64,000 nt of DNA from positions 1-64,000 of the forward strand of contig JAKCPI010001563.1 in the NCBI GenBank assembly GCA_023213315.1. Direction: 5' to 3'. Positions 1 to 12,000 of this stretch are shown here, piece after piece. Source of the DNA: Euborellia annulipes. Lineage: Eukaryota > Arthropoda > Insecta > Dermaptera > Anisolabididae. Every line of letters begins with the position of its first letter. Within the stretch, counting starts at the first letter, position 1. The notes below the pieces were generated by a model. It made no database searches and had not been told where the DNA came from. It saw only the letters and a list, made by a program, of their open reading frames with translations. Both the position numbers and the translations under genes were made by a program.

Positions 1-10
1 TGTTACAATT

Positions 11-60
11 GGATTAATGATATAAAAAGAGGATGCATCCTCTTTTTATATCATTAATCC
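11..60. repeat. perfect 50-bp palindrome
   Basis: Bases 11-35 are the exact reverse complement of 36-60 with no spacer. It could be the tip of a fold-back element cut by the window edge. No gene is nearby. Confidence 0.9.
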
Positions 61-203
61 TATATATATTTTAGCTCAAATATTTCTCTACACTGTATAG
101 GGGCAGTGGCGTACGTACATCTCCTAAACGGCGGAATGCGGGGGGGCCCGCGGGTTGGATCGGGCGGACTAAAAAACTGGATTCTCGTTTGAAAGGAAAA
201 TAT

Positions 204-430
204 GTTTTATCATGTTTTAAAAGACCTCTCCAAACATGAGCTAAAAAAAAATGTTTAATGGTCGCTCAAAATTTTTAAAAATTTCAAATTCGTCAAAAAT
301 TGATTTTTTTCTCGTTATGGTAAAATTTTATAGACGAGAAAAAATACGTTTCTTAAATTTTCAACCATTAAAAATTTTTTTTTGAGCTCATCTTTGGAGA
401 GGTCTCTTAAAAGATGATAAACTAAAATAT
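204..430. mobile_element. fold-back (MITE-like) element
   Basis: The arm at about 204-263, containing AAGACCTCTCCAAACATGAGC, is matched in reverse complement by about 362-430 with a few mismatches. The interior also folds on itself around a GACGAGAAAAAA motif. No coding capacity. Confidence 0.65.
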
Positions 431-439
431 TGTCATACG

Positions 440-1566
440 CAGGGATGGACAAGTTACTCGATTTTGAGTAACGAGATACAAAATACCAATTACTTCAGAT
501 TTTTGTAACGAAATACAAGATACCAATTACTCACGGGTTTGTGTAACGAGATACAAGATACCAATTACGTATTTCAAATACATTGAAAATACCAATTACA
601 AACAAATTTTTCCTTGATTTTAAAATACTTTTTGGTGGGGTAATTCTGGAACTAGAGCCCTGCACGGGTACCCATGGCCCGTTACCCGTCCGGCCCGCGG
701 GCTTTGGAGGCCATGAAAAAATTACGGGCGGGTACCAAGTCTAAATAAACGGGTTCGGGCGGACGGGCATGCAAATGAAATTTTATTTAAAAATTGCTAG
801 GCATTCGTTCATTCATTCACTAAATCTCGGGCGGGTATGGACGGGTTTGAAAAAATTCCGGGCGGGTACGGGCGGGAAGTCATAAAAAAATACGGACACG
901 GGCCGGTCCGGGCCAAAAAAAATCGGCCCGTGCAGGGCTCTATTTGGAACCCTAAATAAATTTAGTTTAGGAAAGTGGCAGCTAAACTTATATTGGAGAA
1001 TACCTTTGGAAAATCGAAAAAAATAAAATTAATCATGACACTAAAAAAATTTATTTATAAAAATATGAAAAGGTTTCAAAAAATCAAGTTTTCAAAAGTT
1101 TTGTCGGATAATCTGGAACTTGATGGAGAATGAATAAACCCGCAAATGAAAACAATCGTTCAACTGGGGCAGAAGAACAAAGATTGAGTCGTTGAGAGCT
1201 GGTTGAAAGAAGAAAGCAAAAAAGTTTTTTAACGAAGAGTGAAAATTTGGCGGATTGATTGACTTCTCGTTACTGGTTTTTACTAAGATTCGTAGCAGAG
1301 AACCCACATGACGATTACATACAGTAATATTAAATAAATTAAAACGATTTCAGCAGCTCCCTTTACAAGACTTTTTACACTGCGGCAAATTTAAAAAAAA
1401 AAGTATTTGGTATCTCGAATTTCAGATACCAATTACTAAAAAAATGTAACGAAATACAAGATATCAATTACTTTGCCAATGCTGTAACGAGTTACAAGAT
1501 ACCAATTAATATTGTATTTGGTATCTTGTATTTCAAATACATGTAACTGATTAACGCCCATCCCTG
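440..1566. mobile_element. non-autonomous hAT element, 8-bp TSD
   Basis: Starts CAGGGATGG and ends CCATCCCTG, flanked on both sides by GTCATACG (432-439 and 1567-1574), a perfect 8-bp target duplication. Subterminal regions repeat GTAACGAGATACAAGATACC, as hAT elements often do. No transposase; a second element is nested at 653-942. Confidence 0.9.
653..942. mobile_element. nested hAT-type MITE, G+C-rich
   Basis: Termini TAGAGCCCTGCACGGG and its inverse CCCGTGCAGGGCTCTA, with TSD tctggaac/tttggaac (7 of 8). The interior has several GGGCGGGTACGG-like repeats, much richer in G+C than its host. It inserted into the 440-1566 element, so it is the younger of the two. Confidence 0.85.
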
Positions 1567-1737
1567 GTCATACGAGATCGAAAAAAGAAATTAGTCGGTT
1601 TTTTGCGCCACCCTATTCTTTACATTCCCTACGTCATAAATTTTGGGCTATTGGCTACCAATCCAGGTGAAATAAATATATAGAAAAGGTCTAAATTGCC
1701 TTCGCTGCACTAAAAAGGAGCTTAAATGAATAAAAAA

Positions 1738-3001
1738 AAATCTGGTGTGACCAGCACAGCACACAACTTTCTCTTACCCTTCGGTAAGAGAAAGTTGCGC
1801 ACTGTGCTGGTCACACCAGATTTTTGTGTCGAGATATATTTAGTTTCCCATAGCACCTTAGTTTCAAACTTGCATTTTAAATGTTGACTGCTTGAAATAA
1901 ACTATGGTTATTTTTCAAAATTTTAATCTCATATTTGGACATTTTATACACAATATAGAATCGTAAATAAATACAAAATTTCATAAGAATTGGAAAAAAA
2001 AATTTTAAATGCGTAAAAAGTTCCAAAGGGGACCCCCTTTTGAATCGAAATTAACATACAAATCCCTATAGGAAATTAACATTGTTTCTATGCGAAGATA
2101 AGGTGGAAAGGGAATTTAAAAAGAGTAGAGACAGGCGATAATGTTTGCAAGTGAGAGAGAGACATATATGTTTTCTTTGAAACAATTAAAGACACAAATA
2201 AATTTAAAAAAAATGGGAATTTAAATAATAATTGATTTTTAATCTAATAAAAAGAAAAAGATTTAAATTCCGTTACCATGGCAACCATTTCTATCTTTCC
2301 TATGAAGAACAAGAGTAAAGTGGTCTTCAGAAGATTTCAACGGCAAAATGAGAATATACATTTTAAAGAGCATCTAAAAAATAATTGATTTTTGAATTTT
2401 AAAAAAAATCCTTGGAGGGAATTTTGAGAAAATCGAAAAAAACTGAAAAAGTACATCAGTAAAGTACTAGTACTTTTTGGCCGATTTTGTTCAAAAGCTT
2501 ATTTTGAGATTCTTCAAAGGTACTTAAGTTAAATATAAAATTTCAACCCGGTAGCTCAACTCCTTCATGCTAAAAAAATGGTTCCACACATACAGACACA
2601 CAGACACACACACACACACACACACAGACCAATTTGCGGGACCCACTTTTTTGGACTCAGGGGACCTCAAAACATGTATATCCATCAAAATCTCGACATC
2701 GAATTTTTGACATGATCGCAATACTTTCTCTCCTATATATTTCATATATAGGGTACGAGAAAGTAAAAAAAAAAAAAGTGGGCCCCCACCCCCTTGACAA
2801 AATCCTGGGACCGCCACTGCCCACACACACACACACACACAGACACAGACAGACAGACCATGTCGCGAAAACCACTTTTTTGGATTCAGGGGACCTTAAA
2901 ACGTGAAGATCCATCAAAATCTCGACATCGAATTTTTGACATGAATCCAATACTTTCTATCGCTATATATATTAACATATATATATGGTAAGAGAAAGTA
3001 A
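1738..3001 (+). repeat. hairpin-bearing repeat family, longest copy
   Basis: Begins with a long hairpin (1738-1823) whose centre reads ACTTTCTCTTACCC-TTCG-GGTAAGAGAAAGT. It shares the stretch after it (from TTTTTGTGTCGAGATATATT) with 25620-25870. The last part is present twice in tandem (about 2600-2776 and 2820-3001), each with (CA)n, GGACC...TCAAAA, CGACATCGAATTTTTGACATG and an ACTTTCTC...GAGAAAGTAAAA end. No open frame of note; class unknown. Confidence 0.7.
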
Positions 3002-3271
3002 AAAACGATAGTTTTAATGAATACAACTTAATCTTTGAATAACTTTTAAGGGGTTGAATTATCGAACAAAGTATTCAGACCTTTTTTGTAGAGCGTTAAA
3101 TTTCCTACAAAATATGTTCTGACGGTATTTTAAGGTATATTTGTTTCAGTGGAATAAAATAAACTGCAAAAAGTGCAAAAATCCCATGTTAGTTAAATGG
3201 GAAATTGATTATGATTTAGGCACGGTTTAATATGAATATTAATGGTTTATATGGGTCTGATATTTTTTTTT

Positions 3272-3571
3272 AGGTCAATACCTAAAAGTTTAGAGAGCGT
3301 TTGCAGCATGAAACGCAATTTGGAAAATAACGGACACCCTAATATATGCACCCGAATCCTGAATAAGATGAATATTGGTGTAGGAATCGATTTAAACCAC
3401 CTGCCCCTAGTTGTATCGATGGATAGGAATGCAAACGGAGAAGAAAAAGAAGAAGAGAGTTAAAGACAAATTAAGAACAAAACAAGAACAGGAAAAAGTA
3501 GGGCTTGAGATTGAATTAATAAATCAAGTATTAAAGAACGATTTGGAAATGATTAGGAAGGAACAAAAATA
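3272..3571 (+). pseudogene. possible bZIP-like coding relic
   Basis: After a T-tract and AG, one frame reads on to MDRNANGEEKEEES and stops at 3463. A second frame over the same end reads KKKKKRVKDKLRTKQEQEK then VGLEIELINQVLKNDLEMIR, stopping at 3571. A basic stretch followed by a leucine-spaced coiled coil recalls an ATF4-type bZIP, but a frame shift separates the halves and no family is certain. Confidence 0.25.
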
Positions 3572-5961
3572 AGAAATAAAAGATAGAATATATTGATAGA
3601 TAAAAAATAAAAGAGATTTGAGGAGAAATAAAAATATTTAAAGTAATGAGTTTTTATGTTAAATAAAAAAGTATTACCTATGTGAATTGGATATTTAATA
3701 TCAACAGGTGAAATATCTTCCTCTTGATTAATAAACGACATGTTATGTTTAATGATAATTATAAAAGTAATAAATTTGTTAATAATTTGCGATTTAGGAG
3801 GAAAAAATGGACGTTATGGAAAATGTCAGAAAAAGCATAGATTTTTTGACAAGTAAATTGCTTTAAATGCATGTGACGTCATGACTGCCACAGATCATAC
3901 ATATATCAAGATTGGACAGCTCCATGTTAAAAGTTTTCCACAAGTTTTGACGCCCCCTTACAGAAGTTGCTGCGAACTAACTTTGCGCGCAAAAATTAAA
4001 CAGAAATTTTGTGTCAAATTAAAGCTCTCTTTGGCCGCAGTTCCAACTAAACAGTAAGCGGTGGAAAAAAAAAACTCACCCACATGGGTTTTGAACTCAA
4101 GCTCGTTCGAAATCGTTGTTTGCAAATTCTACGATTTTACTCTCGCGTACACTGGTTTTGTTATTTTCACATACCTTTTTAACCTACTTAATTTGCAACT
4201 GTTAGGCCTACTTTTAATTTTTTTTTAAACGAAATCAAATTAAGGACAAGTGTCTCTAAATTTGTATCTCAAATAACTTAGATATTTAAAAGAATTTTCC
4301 GACATTTTTTTTTTTTTTTTTTTAATAAATGAAATTCATAAATTTTTTTTATGAATTATTTATTTATTTAATTATTTTAATTTTTTTCACTCGATTAAGT
4401 TTAAGGTCTTTTTACGGCATAAGAGGCCATTTAGACCCCGTCTCTATATGATGCTAGATGTGAACTCTTGACCTTTGGTATCAGCAGTTAATACTCTACC
4501 TCTGAACCAATAATAATTTATTATAAATTGTAAAAAATTTATCTTTTGTAGGAAATCAAAATAAATAACCCCATTTCCTTTCAGATAAGATTTTTGTAGG
4601 GCTTCTCTTGACAATAGATCGATTCTTTTCTGTGTTAAGAATATGGTCATATATAATATTGGTATTAAGAATAACACAAAGAAATATTATTTTAAAAAAT
4701 ATTTATGAAAAATCCTCTATATTGAAAAAGACCGTAACACAGATCATACAATCCTGAAATTAACTTTTGAAAATGACAATCAAAACTCCCTGGCCTGGGA
4801 CATCTATGGAGTAAATTTTGAACTATTTCAGACAGCCCAGCGGTGCTCTCTGGTTATACCTTCTTGTAACTAAAAAACTTGAGGAAATTCTTCCCGTAGA
4901 GCTGTCCACCCCCTGTGACTGCGACACCAGTGCGGTTTTGATATTTTTATCCGCCAGATAGCGGGGTAATCAACCAATGAAATGATCACGTGAAATTTTT
5001 TCGAAATACGATTTATATTTATTTGTATATTTTAATTTGCAAAGTGTTACAGTTGAAACTTTAAATATTATTATTTTTTATTATGTGGTTGATGTACTAT
5101 TTGATTTTAATTATTCATTAAATAGATCGCCATAAAATATTTTTCAAATTAGCGCTTTATAGTAGTTAGATCATTAACATTAGCAGAGGGCGCTTTTTTC
5201 AATATTAAAAAATTTCAAGATTTTACTATGACATGTCCGTTCCATATTTTCCTGATCTATGCTATCAATGGATCTCGATTAGAAATGTCATCCATGATGT
5301 TCATGATGTCATTATAAATATAGTATTAATTTCAACTTGTTATCAAACAAAGTTTTGTTTTTCTTCTCCTTTATTCTTTAACATATATATATTTAATTTT
5401 TTTTTACTTTAAAAGGTATTTATTTTCAAATATTTACTCTTTTAACTAAAGTTTATTTCTATAAAAAATAGCCCTAATTATAATCTTACTTCAATTATTT
5501 TAATAAATAACATTTTATTTAAAAAATTTTTAAATTATATTAAAATTTAGTTATATTAAATAAAATTGTTGTTATTTATTTGTTGGAGTTTAAAAATTAA
5601 CTTTCTCTTTATTACTTAATTTAAAAAAATAAATAGAAAAATACAAATTGTGTGCCTTATAATTTTTAAACTAAAAATTATTTTTTCTGAATCCTGTTAC
5701 AAGAAGAATGAATTTTTTATTTGGATCACTTGATAAGGATTCAAATTTTTAGCTAACAATATATTTTTTAATAAATAAACATCAATTACTATTTGAAAAA
5801 TTGATATATATATATATATATATATATATTTATTTATTATTTCTATTATAAACAGTTTATATTATATAAGTGATAAAATTTGTTAAATACTCTCATGACT
5901 AACTATATTACATGATTTTCTTTAATTATTTTGTTTAATTTAGTTTTTTTTTATTTTTCAG
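3572..5961. other. upstream region of FGD, mostly AT-rich
   Basis: No gene seen. It holds a minus-strand SINE at about 4405-4512, T-runs (4306-4323), a TA microsatellite at about 5803-5830, and the promoter or distal 5' exon of FGD, which could not be located. Confidence 0.6.
4405..4512 (-). mobile_element. tRNA-derived SINE (minus)
   Basis: The tail motif TTTTTACGGCATAAGAGGCC ATTTAGACCCCGTCTC recurs at 31511 and 59878 and, inverted, at 11456-11480. It is followed on the minus strand by a tRNA-like head with a poor B box. Confidence 0.55.
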
Positions 5962-6021
5962 TTTATCATCTAGCCGCATGTCAATGGCTTTTACATTTAC
6001 ATGGGATGGCATCAGCTTCTG
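5962..6021 (+). CDS. FGD6: FGD exon 1: end of 5' UTR and start codon
   Basis: A pyrimidine-rich tract ending in CAG at 5959-5961 suggests a further noncoding exon upstream. The donor is GTGAGT at 6022. Of the ATGs in this exon only the one at 6006 (context gggATGG) runs in phase into exon 2, giving MASAS-D with the split codon G|AC. The earlier ATGs at 5978, 5984 and 6001 hit stops after splicing. The frame is also open upstream of 6006, so a more distal start is possible but not needed. Confidence 0.7.
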
Positions 6022-9000
6022 GTGAGTTTCTCTTTTAATCCCTCCAACGGCTTCTAGTCATATCATTTTAAATTTATTTCATATTTGAGGGAAATTTATA
6101 TTGGTTATTTAGTTTTGTTTTGTTTTGTTTTTTTTTTTTAATAATTCAAATTTATTTCCTTTTAGACAGTAAAAAACCGAACATCCCTCCAAAGCCGATC
6201 TCCCCAACTAATTCTATTCATTTACAATCTATAAAAGAGAGGCAAGTTTTTATTATTTTTTTTTTTTTTTTTTTTTTATTTATTTATTTATTTTATTTTT
6301 TTATTCTTGTTTATGTAGATGTCTCCCTTTGGAGACTCGCAATGAATTTACCCATACATCTACGTCTTCTACTTCAAATAATGTTACGCCAACTACAATT
6401 AGTATTCAAAAGTCATCAACATCACAAAATCAAACTGTTTTTAAAATGACTATAAAAACCCAAAAACCACCAATATTACCCAAACCTCAATTTATTGATC
6501 AAAAAATTAGTAAATCAAATTCCTTAGATAAATCTTTTTCTTTAAAATTATCTCAAGTTCTTAATAAAAATATACCTTCGAAAGACAAACTTTTTAATAA
6601 AGAAAAGCAATTAAGTTCAAAAGGAACTAATACAGATATTAAATCTCAATATAAATTAGTTGCAAGTCAAAAAAATTTAACCCTTAAAACCAATATTTCT
6701 CAAAATTCAAAATGGGATCCTGCGAGTCCCACTAGGCCTCCTAGATCACCAAAAATTAAAGATCAAGAAACATTTTCACCTATAAAAATTTATGAAAAAA
6801 GACCTCAATTACCTCCAAAAAGTAAAACTCTACCGAATTTTAATAGAAAGCCATCCGTTCCAGTTCCTCCTCCTAGAAGACGTAAAAAATCTTTTTCAGA
6901 TGTCACGTCTTCAGTAACTGCCGTTAAAGAAATACCTTGCTACGCCCAAATTGATTATAAAGCAAAATGGCTCAATCGTTCTCTAAAACAAACATCAAAT
7001 CCAGAGCCTTCGAAAGACAATAATATTGTTGATGATATGCTTCTTTTGCCTTCTCAAGATTTAAAAGAGATCAAATCAAGATCATTAATTAATCTTCAAA
7101 GTAATTTGAATGAGTTAAAAGAAAAAGTAATTAGTTTAACTACATCGAGTGAAGATAAATTAGCATGCTTAGGACTTTCAAACATGGATGAAAATACTAC
7201 AAGTGAAAACCAAATTGTTACTGTTAATGAAGATCCTCCACAAGTAAATAATACAACTGTAAATAAATCTGCTTCACAAGTGTTTAGTGAGTGTCCACAT
7301 GTTTCCGATTCAATAGATCATCATTTACCTTCAACGTCCAAAATTAATGTAGATCCTGATACACAAGACTCTCATCCTAATGAATTAACATCATCTATTG
7401 AAAATAAACAACCAGATGATGATTTAACACCTACTTCATTGGATACTTCACCCAAAAAAACAAATGAACTAAAAAATGATTGCTCAAAAGATTCAAATTC
7501 TGATCAGATTGCCTCATCATTAGAAAATAATTCAACAAACGAAAATAAAACTATAGAAGTTGAATTTGATAGTAAAAACAATTCACCGTCGGAAAAACCT
7601 ATTACAGGAATTAAAAATAAAATTTCCCGAAATTTATCACGACGTAAATCTTGGAGTACAGCGCGAGAAAAAAAGAAACATCACACAAAGTCACTAGTTG
7701 GTGTGATGAAGGGGACTCGACTGGAGTGCTTGCTGACTTGGATAGCTCTGATAATATTTTAACAAATCCTCGAGAACGTCGCAGTCTATCTTCATGGTTT
7801 GATTCTTTTGGGAAAGGAATGAAAAAATCAAAATCTTCCAGTAAATTTTATTCCAGTACTCAAGAAAGTTCTACCTCTTTACCAGAAATATGTAAAAAAG
7901 AAGAATCAGAAAAACGATCTAGTGGAATAAGTGAAACTCTAGATAATTTAAGCAATAAAGATGACTTTGAACATATATCAGATGAAAATAATGAATTTCT
8001 TCATTCAGAATCTGATGCCGATGATAATGAATCTTATTCCTTATCCGAGACCGAACGCAAAGCTAAGAGAGCATTTTTTATAGCTCAAGAACTTATGACG
8101 TCGGAGCGTGTTTTTATAAATGTATTAAAATTACTCAGTGTAGATTTTCCCGCAGCGATAATGGCTTCAGGTCCAATGAACAGCCCAATTATTCCAGATG
8201 CAGATTTGGGAAAAATTATAGCAACTCTTCCGCAGCTAAAGAAACTTAACGAAAACCTTTTAAATGATTTAGAGAAACGAATAGAAAAATGGTCAGAACT
8301 TCAAAAAGTTGCTGATGTCATAGTAAAAAAAGGACCTTTTTTAAAATTATATACATCATATATACAAAATTTTGAAACACAATGTAATTATTTAGATGAA
8401 TGTTGTCATAAATATCCAAGATTTGCAAAAGCATTAAAGGAATTTGAAGCATCACCTTGCTGTCAAAAATTGACATTAAAACATTATATGTTAAAACCTA
8501 TTCAAAGAATTCCTCAATACAGATTGTTATTGGAGGATTACCTTAAAAATTTAGGACCTGATTCTCCAGATTATAATGATACGAATACAGCCTTGAAAAT
8601 TGTGTGCGACGTTGCAGATCATGCCAATAAAACTTTAAAACAAGGAGTGAGTTTGACTTAATATAATAATTTATTATTATTTGTTAAAATTGTTACAATT
8701 ATTAATAATTTATATATTTTTATTTAAAAGGATCATTTTAGCAAAATGCTTCAGATTGCAACACAATTAGGCAACTTTGATATTATTAAACCAGGAAGAT
8801 CTTTCATTAAAGATGGAGAATTAGTTAAATTATCAAGAAAAGGAATACAACATCGTTATTTTATATTGGTAAATTTATCTTATAAGTTACTCAACATTAA
8901 CATGTTAAAGTTAAAAACTATCACTCAAATTATTCTAATAAACAACAAATTTTAAGGCATTTTTCGACACGATTCATTCTTCATCATTTATTTATATTCA

Positions 9001-12000
9001 TTTAACGTGACTATAGCTAAAGATTCATGAAATGAAAAATTTTCCATTTTTTTGAATGCCTTCTCCAGGACCATATTCAAGAGAAGTCACCTGAGGGTTT
9101 CCTCTTTCAAACCTCTAGATGTATTAATCTGTTAAGAGAGTTTAGATGAGAGGTCCCCAAACTTTTTTGTCTCGTAGGCCACTTGGCATGTTTTTCGGTT
9201 TTGGGTAGACCCCCTGCTTAGCTAATATTTAATTTTTGAAAGTTCAAATGAGTTTTGACTGAAAGAAAACGGAACCGAAATTTAGTTACTGTTTTTTAGT
9301 GGAAGGAATGAATTCTTTTCGAGTGAGAGTTCAAAAAAATTTAAATTTATTTAATAAGAGCCACTATAATTGTTACTTATATTTATTTAATGTAGTTAAA
9401 CATTTAAAAAACTTTATACAAATGCTAATAAAAATTATTTTTCAGTTTAATGATTGTCTTCTTTGCACATCATATAATGGAAGCGCTTCTACAGGATCAC
9501 TAAAATTAAATTATGAACTTCCCTTAAATGGAATGAAAGTATGCCTACCACAATCTGAAGATTATCATAACGAATTTAGTGTTATCAGCATCTCGAGAAG
9601 TTTTACTTTAGCCACAAGGTGAGAATAATACAAAATATAAGATAGGGACCCGGTAGTTTGGACGACCCTCAAGTGGGATTTGAACCCGAGTTGGATGTCA
9701 AATCTAGATTCGTAATCCGCAGCTTATCCAATTAGCTATGATATGATGACAACGCAGTGCCTTAACTAGAACACCTATAAAGCTGAAATTTGACATGTAG
9801 AGTCCTTTTTAGGGTTGGTCGAATCGATTTCGATTTTAATCGAAAATCGATTTTGAGCTTCGATTTTCGATTAAAATCGAAATCGATTCAGTGTTTTGAA
9901 AAAATCGAAAAAATCGATTTTTGACGGCCGATTTTCGATTTTCCAAGAAAGTGATTTTAGCGACATGATCTGTCCGTCTGTGTTCAATTTTAAGCTTGAA
10001 GGATTTGAGCTATGAGGTTGGGATTTAAGTTAGACACCCCCCCTGGAGCGAGAAAATAAGAGGTTAATTAAAATTGGCCAAAAAGTACTAGTACTTTACT
10101 GAAGTAGTTTTTCAGGTTTTTTTGATTTTCTTAAAAAATAGCCCCAAAGATTTTGATTAAATTCAAAAATCAATTATTTTTTAGATGCTCTTTAAAATGT
10201 ATAAAATATTCTCATTTTGAAGTACACTTTCCTCTTGTATTTCATAGGAAAGATAGGAGAATTTGTTGCAATGGTTACAAAATATAAATATTTCCCCATG
10301 TTTATAAATTTTAATCTTGAATTCAGCCCTCGGGGCTTGGTGTAGTGGTTAGCATGCTAACCTCGTATACCAAAAGTCGCGCGTTCGGACCCCAGGCAGT
10401 CCGATGATTTTATTTAAGCCATTTGGATACCAATTGAGAAAGTTGTGCTGTGCGACGAGTCCCACCAGATTTTTAAGAAATATAGAAGCTGATGTTTAGT
10501 TCTCTTGGTTTGTTAAAATTTACGTTATAACGTTAAAACTTAAGTTATAAAGACTAAATATGTTATACCATATACAATGTGTTGGTTTTTAAAGAAGCTA
10601 TAAAGACTGAATAAATTGATTTGGGCATCAGTAATGCAACGTTCTATTTTCTTGTTCCACAAACCGCTTGAAAATCGTAAGCAGAACCTTAAAATCAACT
10701 TATGGGCATAGTGAAAAATTTTTTTGTAAAAAAATCGAAAATCGATTAAAATCGATTTTTTTAAGGCAAAAATCGATTTTTTAAAAAATCGATTATTTGG
10801 TTTCGATTTTAAAAATCGAAAATCGAAAATCGATTCAGCCTCCGAATCTACCAACCCTAGTCCTTTTGTATCATAGGCGTCATTTAAGAAGATTTCGAAA
10901 TTCCAATTTTAAGGGTACTAAATTGCCATTTATGGGTATTCTCGCTTAAGGTGAATATCCCCACCCCTAACCCTCCCACCAGCCAAAACACAAATAAAAA
11001 CCCTCCAATTTTTTTAATATTAGATTTTATATAATCTTTATACAAATAATCCATTTGTGAGATTTAATAATTTTTTTGGAGAAATTTAAATTTTACGTAG
11101 GATATTACTATTACTATTATATTTCCTTTAATATCTTTTAAATGATAATAGACATCAATTAAAATAATGCATCAACATAATTTTTTGGATTTAAGTTTCT
11201 TGAATAAATATCTTTGAAGGGATATAAAGTTATTTAGTGCCCTCGATGATGATGATCGACGAATTGAAGGAGGAAGATGGATACGAAGGGATTAGATTAG
11301 CTCAGGAAAGGTGTGAATAGAGAAGGAAGAATCGCCACTAAAGTGCGAAAAAAGCAAAAAACTTATGATGATGAGTGCCCTCGGGCCGTGGTGTAGTGGT
11401 TAGCCATTTGTACCAAAGGCCGCGGGTTCACATCCCGTCTCATAATAGAAACGGTGTCTTAATGGCCTTAGATGCCGAAAAAGTTAATGAAATTTAAAAA
11501 AAAAAAGCTATTTAGTCCTTGGCGCATTTTTTTTGATTTCACCTCGACTCTGGACAAAAATAATGAGAGGGGCCCCTTTTTGCATCTCCGATGTTTTTGG
11601 CTGAGATTTCACTTCTTTATTTGTTAAACATTTCAAGGTCTTAGACCAGAGATGTTGTGAATCTTTTTAAAAAATGGGTCAAATTTTGTTCATTATTTTT
11701 TTAAATATTAGCTCGTGAAAACGAACGAAAAGCTAATTTAAAATGTTCCTTCACGCAGTTCCTTGTTTTGCTGTAGCTTCTTAGGCCCTGATTTTAATAT
11801 AACGGTAAATAATTTTTTCAGATCTCAAGAAGAAAGACAATCTTGGGTGGAAGTTCTTCAAAATGCAATAAAAGATTATGCCTTGAGACAGCTCACATTC
11901 TTACAAGAAAAAACAACTCAAGGAGCTATAGACAAGCAAAGAGAAAAGACTCGAGAGCATTTTCAACTAGGAAAACAAGTAATTATTATTATGCAATATT

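Noticed and set aside
2524..2991. Overlapping ORFs rich in CVCV or THTHT
   Set aside because: They are translations of CA/TG microsatellites and the tandem end of the hairpin repeat family.
7572..7711. A 140-base intron resolving the FGD frame break
   Set aside because: Length fits modulo three, but the acceptor side is purine-rich and it would remove coding-looking basic sequence.
10327..10400. tRNA gene
   Set aside because: A and B boxes are present but the acceptor stem does not close and the head recurs with SINE tails elsewhere.
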